Shown here one piece after another: positions 11,137 through 18,842 of a stretch of 64,000 bases of DNA. The translations under genes and the position numbers were made by a program. The notes under the pieces were generated by a model. The model saw nothing but the letters and a program-made list of their open reading frames with translations, did not search any database and had not been told where the DNA came from. The stretch is from Lotus japonicus (Eukaryota > Streptophyta > Magnoliopsida > Fabales > Fabaceae), in assembly GCF_012489685.1 (NCBI RefSeq), contig NC_080042.1:45002066-45066065 (forward strand). Reading direction: 5' to 3'. The first letter of the stretch is position 1. Every line of letters starts with the position of its first letter.

Positions 11137-11610
11137 ATGGATAGTAGAGTCATTCTCCACCGTATCCGCAATCTGGCCTTCCAGCATGATCTCTTGGAAG
11201 ACATGTTTGCATCCCTCGCTGGCCTTGATGACCTTTTGGGGCTCATCCACCAATTACTTCAAAGGCCAATTATCACGCGCGTCAGGGTTCCTCTCAAGGA
11301 GTTCCAAGAGCTACTCGTCGAAGCCAAACCTTTGTACGAGGAGTATAAGGAGATTTCCTTGATGGCGTTCTTTCAAGAGCACCAGATTGGTGAGTTGAAG
11401 GAGAGGTTTGACTCCCTCCAGGCCTCCTTGGACCAGCAAGACCCGGCAGGTCTAGTTAGGCTGGCTGTCGAGATCGCTGTCGTTTCTTCTGAAGATCTTA
11501 GCGCTCGTCAGAAGAAGGCTCGGCTTGAGGGCCAAATGGTGGCGCTAGTGGGCCAAATAGGCCCTCTGCAGGCTAGATATGATGCCTATAGGGCCAATCT
11601 CCCTTTTTGA
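11137..11610 (+). CDS. Small coiled-coil protein encoded antisense in the Tat element (157 aa)
   Basis: This is a single open frame from ATG 11137 to TGA 11608-11610. I chose that ATG because it is the first after the TATA box at 11047 with a leader of normal length; the frame is open further upstream. The protein is rich in Leu, Glu and Gln with heptad-like stretches ('LKEFQELLVEAKPLYEEYKE', 'GELKERFDSLQASLDQQ', 'LEGQMVALVGQIGPLQ'), so a helical coiled coil is likely. It has no signal peptide or membrane segment. It resembles in style the C-terminal coiled coil of the larger antisense gene, of which it may be a separated relative. It converges with gag-pol, whose last stop is at 11709. I recognise no named family and no function. 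Unlike its neighbours it has no visible lesion. Confidence 0.65.
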   Translation: MDSRVILHRIRNLAFQHDLLEDMFASLAGLDDLLGLIHQLLQRPIITRVRVPLKEFQELLVEAKPLYEEYKEISLMAFFQEHQIGELKERFDSLQASLDQQDPAGLVRLAVEIAVVSSEDLSARQKKARLEGQMVALVGQIGPLQARYDAYRANLPF

Positions 11611-11668
11611 GTTTCGACCTCTTTGTATTTTTTGTTTTTCGCCATGATTGTAATGTCTCATCGTAATT

Positions 11669-11674
11669 AATAAA
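11669..11674 (+). promoter_or_regulatory. Poly(A) signal of the small antisense gene
   Basis: AATAAA lies 59 bases after the stop codon, within the ~100-bp gap that separates it from the end of the integrase frame on the other strand. Confidence 0.45.
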
Positions 11675-11708
11675 ACATTTGATTTGGCCATCTTTTACCT
11701 TTTTTTGC

Positions 11709-12329
11709 TCACTTAATTTCGACTTCATGCAACATTGGTTTATACGCTTTTAGGTATTTGTCATTTATTGTCACATGTTGACGTTGACCGCTTAATTCTT
11801 TAATCAAATAAGCGTTATTAGATAGCGGCCTTTCGACTTCGAATGGTCCTTCCCAATTGGGGGCCCACTTGCCGTAAGCTCTATCTTTTTTATCCATTGG
11901 CAAAATAACCTTCCAAACGTAATCTTCTGTGACAAAAGATCGATTTCTAACTTTCTTATTGTAGGCTTTGGCTATGCGATCCTTTTGTCTGATCAAAACG
12001 TCTAACGCCAGGATTCTTTCTTCGTCGAGATTCACCAGTTCGTCAAGCATCATGTTCCAGTAGTCTTCACTAGGAATCTCTTCCTGTCTTTGAATCCTAC
12101 ATGATTGCAAGTACACTTCTGCCGGTAACACTGCTTCTTGGTCGTACGCTAGTCGAAAAGGTGTCGCTCCTGTAGCCTCTTTTGGTGAATTCCTGTAGGC
12201 CCATAGGACTTGGCCTAAAGTCTCATGCCAACTTTTCGGTTTTCGACCTACATGTTTTTTGATCAAGCTGATCAAGGTCTTGTTGGCAGCCTCCACTTGA
12301 CCGTTTGCTTGTGCGTAGTAGGGAGTCAA
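11709..12329 (-). pseudogene. Integrase C-terminal part of Tat pol
   Basis: The frame contains 'TPYYAQANGQVEAANK', which holds the catalytic Glu of the DDE integrase core, then 'WHETLGQVLWAYRNSPK' and 'GATPFRLAYDQEAVLPAEV', and ends with the conserved 'KWAPNWEGPFEVERPLSNNAYLI' region trimmed here by position (about residues 153-177). It is in the same frame as the upstream ORF and is separated from it by a single TAG codon at 12348-12350, so the break is a point nonsense mutation. It ends at 11709 and meets the plus-strand antisense gene tail-to-tail. Confidence 0.85.
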
Positions 12330-12347
12330 GGTTAGAAGCTTTATGCC

Positions 12348-14051
12348 CTAAGATTCTGCGAAAGCTGCTACTTTTCGTCCTACGAACACTGTCCCTTGGT
12401 CCGTTGTAAGCGATTCAGGCAACCCAAATCGATACACAATGTGATTTTGTATGAATTCGATTACCGTTTCCTGGGTCACATTTTGCAGTGGAATGGCTTC
12501 GACCCATTTGGTAAAATAATCTATTGCCACAATTATATACTTGTGCTGCCTCGATGAGGCAGGATGTATCTCGCCAATTAGATTTATAGCCCAACCCCTA
12601 AATGGCCATGGCTTGATAATGGAGTGTAACTCACTAGCTGGCACATGTTGGACTCCTGAGTGCTTATGGCAATCCTGACAACCTTTTGCATATTCGATGC
12701 AGTCCTTCATGATAGTTGAGCAGTACATTCCTTGTCTGAAAAGAATCCATTTCATTTTTGCTCCCGCTTGGTGTGCCCCACATAAACCATCATGCACAGC
12801 AGAAATGGCTACAAACGCATCATCGTTGCTTAAACATTTTAGCAATGTTCCATCGACGTTCTTCTTAAACAATTCATTGCCTATGATGGTGTAATTTAGG
12901 GCCCTGTACTTAATTTTTCTGTCGGTTGATCCTATGGGGTTTTGCAGATTCTCAACAATAGGTTTCCTCCAATCACCAGGCGTGAGGCTATCAATAGTCA
13001 TAATGTCGAGATCCAAAGGACTCAGCTTTTCCTTGATCTTGATCAATTCCTTCAACTTCTTCTTATCTACCATGTATCCAGAAGCGATTTGTGCTAACTC
13101 ATTGGCCTCTTGATTGCTCACCCTAGGCACGTAGCTGATTCCTGCTTGGTCAAAATTGGCTAGTAAACCCATAACTGTCACGTAATATTTTGCCAAGTTT
13201 TCACTAACGCATTTATACTCTATGGTAAGCTGTTTTACTACCAATTCTGAATCACCTTTAATCTCGACGTTTTTTGCCCCCAAGGCCAACAGTATCTCGA
13301 GGCCAGAGACTAAGGCTTCATATTCAGTTTCGTTATTAGAACAACTTTCTTGAATTCGAAACATGAATTTGGTTGGGATGCCTTGTGGGGATACTATAAA
13401 CATTCCAATTCTCGATCCTTGCTTATGGCTTGAGCCATCGAAAAACAACTTCCAAGGCTGTAATCCTACATAATTTATTTCTTTAGGCAGAGTATGATCT
13501 GCTAAGAAATCAGCTACTGCTTGCCCCTTAATTGCTTTCAATGGGACATACGTGAGCGAATATTCGGTTAAGGCTAAAGACCATTTACCAATTCGACTGT
13601 GCAAAATAGGCTTGGATAATATGTGTTTTATTATATCAAAATGAGAGAAAACCATTACATCAATTGGCTTTATATAATATTTCAGCTTGGTACAAGAGAA
13701 ATATAAACATAAACACAGTTTCTCGATCATGGTGTATCGAGTTTCAGCATCGTTTAACACGCGGCTCAAATAAAATATGGCTCTTTCGACGCCATCTTCA
13801 TCTTCCTGTGCCAACATGCTTCCAATGGTTTCGTCTGTTGCTGAAATGTACAACTTCATTGGCTTTCCTTTTATGGGAGGAATCGTCACTGGGGGACTTG
13901 CCAAATAATCTTTGAGCTCCTCAAATGCTTTTTGGTGTTCTGCTTCCCAACGAAAAGTGTCTTCTTTCTTTAGTCGAAGAAGTGATGAGAAGGGCTTTGT
14001 TTTGTCGCTAAGATTAGCGATAAATCTTCTAAGGAAATTGACCTTTCCCAA
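12348..14051 (-). pseudogene. Tat pol: RT thumb, RNase H, second RNase H, integrase core (567 codons)
   Basis: In order: connection and retroviral-type RNase H (residues ~60-185, 'KLYISATDETIGSMLAQ'); a second, archaeal-type RNase H (~200-325, 'KLFFDGSSHKQGS', 'NETEYEALVSGLE', 'IKGDSELVVKQ'); the integrase H2C2 zinc-binding region (~420-463, ending CQDCHKH); and the start of the DDE core. The second RNase H is a Tat hallmark. At residue 490 the motif reads 'GWAINLIGEIHP', where the family has an Asp in place of that Asn, so the first catalytic acid looks lost. The second Asp is present in 'TTDQGTVF' (551). The frame is bounded by nonsense codons on both sides (near 14055 and at 12348). Confidence 0.88.
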
Positions 14052-14059
14052 TAGCGACT

Positions 14060-14559
14060 ACAGTTGTTTCTTGCTAGCTGGTGGACTTGTGTTGAGAATA
14101 GCTTTGGCTTTGTTCTTGTTAATTTTGATGCCTTTCTTGTGCACCACAAAACCCAAAAAATCACCCTTTGATAGGTCGCGCCAGCGTTTTTCAAACCAAA
14201 TGGCATAACTACCCATTCATATGTCCCTAAGGCGTCAGGACACCGAAAAGCTGTTTTTGACACATCTTCCTTGGCAATGAAAATCTGATTATAACCAAAT
14301 GGCATTCGTGACCCGCTGCTGAATCCACCATCATTTCGGTTATAGGCATGTGGTACTCGTCTTTGGGTGTGGCAGCATTTAGGTCTTGAAAATCTATGCA
14401 GACTCTCATCTTACCATTTTTCTTGATTACTAGGACCACATTAGCTAGCCACTCGACATATCTGGCCGCTCTAATGAACTTGCATCTTAGCGATCTTTCA
14501 ATTTCTTCTTTGATCTTTACCAGGACGTCTGAATGGAATCTCCTAGGTAGTTGTTTCAC
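14060..14559 (-). pseudogene. Reverse transcriptase fingers/palm of Tat pol, deleted
   Basis: Reading frames overlap and shift. 'KFIRAARYVEWLANVVLVIK' and 'KMRVCIDFQDLNAATPKDEY' (RT motifs before and at the first catalytic Asp) lie in one frame; 'DVSKTAFRCPDALGTYEWVV' and 'MPFGLKNAGATYQR' lie in another. Directly after the TYQR motif the sequence jumps, near 14167-14172, to material of the form 'FLGF(V)VHKKG', which in related elements lies well downstream. The segment that should hold the catalytic YxDD box is absent. I infer an internal deletion of roughly 50-70 codons. This RT cannot be active. Confidence 0.8.
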
Positions 14560-15240
14560 GGGTTTTTTTATCTTCTTTGATGGGAAATTGTAACTCCACC
14601 AAGTCTCGACTTAAACCAGGCATCTCGTCGTAATCCCAAGTGAAACAATCTTTGAATTCTTTCAGTAACTCTATCATTTTGCCTCTAAGTTCTGGGTCGA
14701 TCAAGGAACTTATGTAGGTTGGCCTCTTCTTCGATCCATCTCCCAAGTCTACTTCCTCCAAAGGGTCTTGAGCCTCCATCTTCGTAGCATCCACTAGGGG
14801 TTTTTTCGAATCCCAGAGGGCCATCATCATAGATACAATCTAACCTCAAATCACACACGTCCTCTATTGCCTTCTCGCTTGGCTCATCAAAACACGAGCT
14901 ATCCTTTCCGTTTCGAGCTGACATTTCGACAGGCAAAATTGAAGCTTCAATTTCTCCTTTGATGGCCAGGTTTTCGGCACTTCGTCGGCCTTTAGAGCCG
15001 TTCTTATCTTGTTTTCGGCCGCGTAAGCCGAAATTCGAGCCAAGCTCGAATTAATCATCATTATGTGGAGTTGCCACATTGGTGGCAGTTTCATCACTTG
15101 CCACTTCCTTGGTGGCACACTCGTCTTCTTCACTATGCCAACCGTTCATGGCATCCACTTTGCAAGACTCATTGAGATGCAGTCCTCGAACTGGGTCCAG
15201 TGTCACTGAGTATTCTGAGTAAGGGTTGAAATACTGATTG
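14543..15240 (-). pseudogene. Protease-RT linker of Tat pol, several frames
   Basis: Coding similarity runs through three frames. 'NQYFNPYSEYSVTLDPVRG' lies just after the gag-protease stop. 'SSLIDPELRGKMIELLKEFK' and 'DCFTWDYDEMPGLSRDLVE' follow at ~14600-14700; the latter is the conserved segment just before RT in Tat elements. Each change of frame implies a small indel, one of them at the end of the gag-protease frame (~15285). Confidence 0.7.
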
Positions 15241-15241
15241 A

Positions 15242-17893
15242 CTACCGTATCAAGTGGAGCGATTGTACCAAATTCTTCTCAAAATTTTTCTTGTCGACAT
15301 AGCCTGCTTCTGCCAAGTAGTAGCTCTGATCAGCTTGTACATTCTCGACAACTCCATCTGCTTTCCAAATGGATATTCTTTGATGTAAGGTAGAAGGCAC
15401 TACCCCTACTCCATGGATCCACTCTCTGCCCAATAGCAGATTATAGTTGGCCTTCGAGGGCACAACAATGAACAGTGTAGATCTGCTCACTGTTCCCACA
15501 GTAATATTCAGCATGATTGCACCCATGGAGGTGTTGGTCTTGCCTTCATAGTCCGACAGGACCATGTCATGGGGAATTAGATCTGCCTCTGTCTTGCCCA
15601 ACTTTTTCAACATGAACCTAGGCATTAGGTTAACCGTAGTACCACCATCGACTAGCACCTTGTTGACTCCTTTTTCTTCTAATTTGGCCCACACAAACAA
15701 GGGCTTTAAGTGGCTTTTCATATGCTCTGAAGGCCTTTGGAAAATGGCCCTCTCATCTTCAACAGTTCTTCTTTGCATGACATAATAACATAAAGGGTTA
15801 TCATCAGCCTCTTCTTCGACATAATAATCTTCGTCGCCTTCAGTGACCTCGGATATTCTGTCGAAATCTGCCGGGAGAATGGATACTATGCAGACGATGT
15901 TGAGGTCTTCTCCATCACTTTCGTCGAAGTCTTCTAGCATATCTTCATCTTCATCTTCATCCTCAGCAGCCACCGTTACCTTTTCTTTGTTGGGGTTCGG
16001 TAGGGTCATTCCTTGTTTCATGGCTTGGTCCAGATGATTGATGATGGAAGACACGCTTGGCTTGTCTTCTGGAGCATCTGATGGCTTGATATCCCACAGA
16101 GATCGAAATTCGCCACCTCTTTCTCGTTCCGCTTTCCTTTTCCTTAAGAACCGTCGAAACTGGGTCCGGGTCATCTGCTCTAGCCCATAGTAGTTCCTCG
16201 AACCATAGGAATAGCTCCTCGACACCTGAGAGTTGTTAACATACGAGGATCCTTGGCCAAAGTCGATTTTCTGCCACCTCTGCCTTGGCTTTGGTTTAGG
16301 GGGTGCTGGCCTAAACCATTGGTTCTTGGGTACTTCAGCATTGGGGAGGTAAGTCTTGCTTTTCCCCTTTTTGTCTTGGCCCCTACGGCCATAGTGCTCC
16401 TGGTTGGCCATCTCTTCATGAGGATAAGTCAATCTTCTAGCTACAGGTGCCTTCTGTTGGTAATGCTTCTTCATTTCAGAGTCTTGATAGGCCTTTGCGG
16501 CTGACTTGTCGAAGACAGCGCTGCATCTAGGGCACAACATAACTTCCTTCTCTCCGTCTTGGCTTCGAGATAGGAATTCGACAAGGGTTTCTCCGGCCTT
16601 GGGGTAGACTTCCTCCAGACTTACATTTTCAGCGGACTCTTCGACTGCTGCTTCTTTGGCTTCTGACTCTCCAAGAGTCAAACCCAAATCGAGTTTCTCA
16701 GCAATAATCACCATGCAAATGTGGAGAGGCTCCACGTAATTGGCTTCGACTTTCTTCAGTGGATCTGAGTCGACTTTCGCTTGGCCTTTAGTCTTTTCGC
16801 CATACTTGAGCCTGCCAGAATCCAGCGCTCCTTGAACAAGGTCCCTGAAACGAACACACTTTGAGGTCCAATGGCCAAAAAAGTTATGATACTTACAGTA
16901 TTTCTTGCCTTTCTTCTGTTCAGGAGAAGGTAGTTTTTGGTCTTTAGGGACCACAATCAAACCATCAGACACGAGTATATCATAAATTGCATCACATCTG
17001 GTCACATCAAACGTATAAGTTTTAACAGTAGGAACACTGTCTTTGGGAGATTCTTCCCCCGCCTTGTTTTCATAAGGCTTTAGCGCCTTGCAAACATAAG
17101 GGTCCCCTGGCTGAAGTTCAGCCAAGTTGATGTCGACCTCGGGGGTGACAGCATGATACACAGACTCCGTATCTATGTAGGCCACTTTCTCTTTTTTAGG
17201 CCACATGTGGGTTGTCTTAGCTTTCTCGTCGTTCTTTTCCGCTTTGAGTAATTCGACATGTCTTACTCTATCCGCGAGCTGTGACATATCTCGAATATAC
17301 TGTGTGTCGAGTTTCTTCCTGATCGAGTACTCTAAACCACCTGCGACCAAAACAACCAACTCATGCTCTGGGAAATGGGTGAAACATCGAGATTTCAACA
17401 TCCTGAACCTGTTCAAGTAATCATCGATGGACTCTGCGTTCTTTCTTTTGACGCTAGCTAAGCCCTTCAAGCTCACCTTACATTCCCCTCTAAAGAACTG
17501 CTCATGAAAAATCCTTTCCAATTGCGTCCAAGTATGGACTAACCTTGGGGCAAGGGTCGTGAACCATGTAAATGCATTTTTCGTCAAAGAGCTAGGAAAA
17601 TACTTCATTTTCAAATTTTCATTGATGGCCAAGTCTCCAACTTCAATCTGGTATCTCGCCACGTGTTCTACAGTGAACTCTCCTGAGTCCCCGGAAAACT
17701 TAGTAAACTTTGGGACTTTCCAACCTCGAGGGAGTTCTACTTCGAGAACTTCCTCAGTGAAGGCTGAGATAAAATGGGGCCTGTTCGCAAAACCCACATT
17801 AAAACCATGTTGGTTCAACAACGGCGGCAACATTCTGTTTCCCCCTAGCATTCTGGTGTCGAATTCTCTCCAATATCCCATCAGCATGCTCAT
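15242..17893 (-). CDS. gag: Tat Gag-protease polyprotein (883 codons)
   Basis: This is the longest frame of the element. Gag (Retrotrans_gag) occupies about residues 60-225 ('PKFTKFSGDSGEFTVEHVAR', 'MKYFPSSLTKNAFTWF', 'LERIFHEQFFRG', 'SIDDYLNRFRMLKSRCF'). A zinc-knuckle-like CKYHNFFGHWTSKC follows near residue 335, in the variant spacing usual for Tat elements. A long acidic linker includes a run of alternating Glu/Asp. An aspartic protease sits at about 750-850 ('VNKVLVDGGTTVNLMP' with its DGG(T) active site, and 'NYNLLLGREWIHG'). Gag packages RNA in cytoplasmic particles and the protease matures the polyprotein. The true N-terminus is probably in the overlapping upstream frame, because the first residues here are out of register with it. 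Confidence 0.85.
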   Translation of the reverse strand: MSMLMGYWREFDTRMLGGNRMLPPLLNQHGFNVGFANRPHFISAFTEEVLEVELPRGWKVPKFTKFSGDSGEFTVEHVARYQIEVGDLAINENLKMKYFPSSLTKNAFTWFTTLAPRLVHTWTQLERIFHEQFFRGECKVSLKGLASVKRKNAESIDDYLNRFRMLKSRCFTHFPEHELVVLVAGGLEYSIRKKLDTQYIRDMSQLADRVRHVELLKAEKNDEKAKTTHMWPKKEKVAYIDTESVYHAVTPEVDINLAELQPGDPYVCKALKPYENKAGEESPKDSVPTVKTYTFDVTRCDAIYDILVSDGLIVVPKDQKLPSPEQKKGKKYCKYHNFFGHWTSKCVRFRDLVQGALDSGRLKYGEKTKGQAKVDSDPLKKVEANYVEPLHICMVIIAEKLDLGLTLGESEAKEAAVEESAENVSLEEVYPKAGETLVEFLSRSQDGEKEVMLCPRCSAVFDKSAAKAYQDSEMKKHYQQKAPVARRLTYPHEEMANQEHYGRRGQDKKGKSKTYLPNAEVPKNQWFRPAPPKPKPRQRWQKIDFGQGSSYVNNSQVSRSYSYGSRNYYGLEQMTRTQFRRFLRKRKAERERGGEFRSLWDIKPSDAPEDKPSVSSIINHLDQAMKQGMTLPNPNKEKVTVAAEDEDEDEDMLEDFDESDGEDLNIVCIVSILPADFDRISEVTEGDEDYYVEEEADDNPLCYYVMQRRTVEDERAIFQRPSEHMKSHLKPLFVWAKLEEKGVNKVLVDGGTTVNLMPRFMLKKLGKTEADLIPHDMVLSDYEGKTNTSMGAIMLNITVGTVSRSTLFIVVPSKANYNLLLGREWIHGVGVVPSTLHQRISIWKADGVVENVQADQSYYLAEAGYVDKKNFEKNLVQSLHLIR

Positions 17894-18725
17894 CCCTATT
17901 TACCACATATGGATTATGTGGTGCAACCTGTACCCCTCTATTTTCTTCGAACAAAGGATTTTGCTCCATATTCGGGTAAAATGGGGCAGGCCTACGAGCA
18001 GGGACCGCGACTGGCGGGATCGGTTCAATCCCTAGTAATTGCGCAACTTCGACTTGGCCTCCTAACATTGTGGCCAAACGTCCCATTTGATGGGCCAGTT
18101 GTTGATTATTGGCATTAGTATTTTGGATCAAGGGATTTATGATTTCCCCCATCTGTCGAGATAACATGTTGACCATTTCGTGATTACTGTCATTGACTTG
18201 TTGTCTAATGGCCTGAAGTGAGCCTGAGTTCATACCCGTTGGCAAATACAATTGCGAACTCTGGCCTACGGTAAAGGCTGGTGGGCTCATACAACTTCCC
18301 AAGTTCAACATGGTCCCATTTGCCCCAAAAGGGGGCATTCCAAACGGTGGGACGTTTTCAGAGAACGTCGAATAATTGCCTTGCAAGCCTTGCATCAATG
18401 ATGTAGGCATGCCAAATGGCATATCCCTTGCAGGCAGGGAGAAGTTTGGCATAAATGAGGCTTGGCCTATGTTGGCCACCCCTCTCGTTACCGTAGGCAG
18501 CGTAACTGCCTGAACCGTCGTAGAAATAGGCATGTCCGCCACAGCAGACACCACCACTCTCTGAGGTGGCGTAGGGACGCCAGAACTCGTCCCATGAGGT
18601 GGTTCCTTATGGCTGTTACCACTACTTCCACCAGGACTTCCTTGATTCACCACGTTGGATCCCTGGGGGGAGGTTCTGCCTCGATTGTTCGTCATACTTA
18701 CTGTTCTACCACTTCTCAAGTGCAT
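17799..18725 (-). CDS. Tat Gag N-terminal region (308 codons)
   Basis: It begins 'MHLRSGRTVSMTNNRG', a start often seen in Tat gag proteins, followed by a low-complexity Gly/Ser/Pro/Asn-rich region. Towards the end comes 'QQLAHQMGRLATMLGG'. Its end overlaps the 883-codon frame by 95 bases; in the overlap both frames encode related gag sequence. I infer a one-base indel between 17800 and 17890 that split a single gag. A separate ORF1, as in Ogre elements, is the alternative. It begins ~120 bases after the primer-binding site, suitable for the element's first translated frame. Confidence 0.7.
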   Translation of the reverse strand: MHLRSGRTVSMTNNRGRTSPQGSNVVNQGSPGGSSGNSHKEPPHGTSSGVPTPPQRVVVSAVADMPISTTVQAVTLPTVTRGVANIGQASFMPNFSLPARDMPFGMPTSLMQGLQGNYSTFSENVPPFGMPPFGANGTMLNLGSCMSPPAFTVGQSSQLYLPTGMNSGSLQAIRQQVNDSNHEMVNMLSRQMGEIINPLIQNTNANNQQLAHQMGRLATMLGGQVEVAQLLGIEPIPPVAVPARRPAPFYPNMEQNPLFEENRGVQVAPHNPYVVNRDEHADGILERIRHQNARGKQNVAAVVEPTWF

Positions 18726-18820
18726 AAAACCAAATCACGTAAATAAAGAACAAGTAGCAAGTAGCATACGATAGACACAACACACAAAACACTTATGTAA
18801 AACTTAGTTTTCACAAAAAT

Positions 18821-18841
18821 GGACTCACCGGGCGTGCCAAT
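18821..18841 (-). promoter_or_regulatory. Primer-binding site of the Tat element
   Basis: Immediately inside the 5' LTR the minus strand reads TTGGCACGCCCGGTGAGTCC. The leading TGG fits the CCA end of a tRNA. I cannot name the tRNA from memory. Confidence 0.6.
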
Positions 18842-18842
18842 T

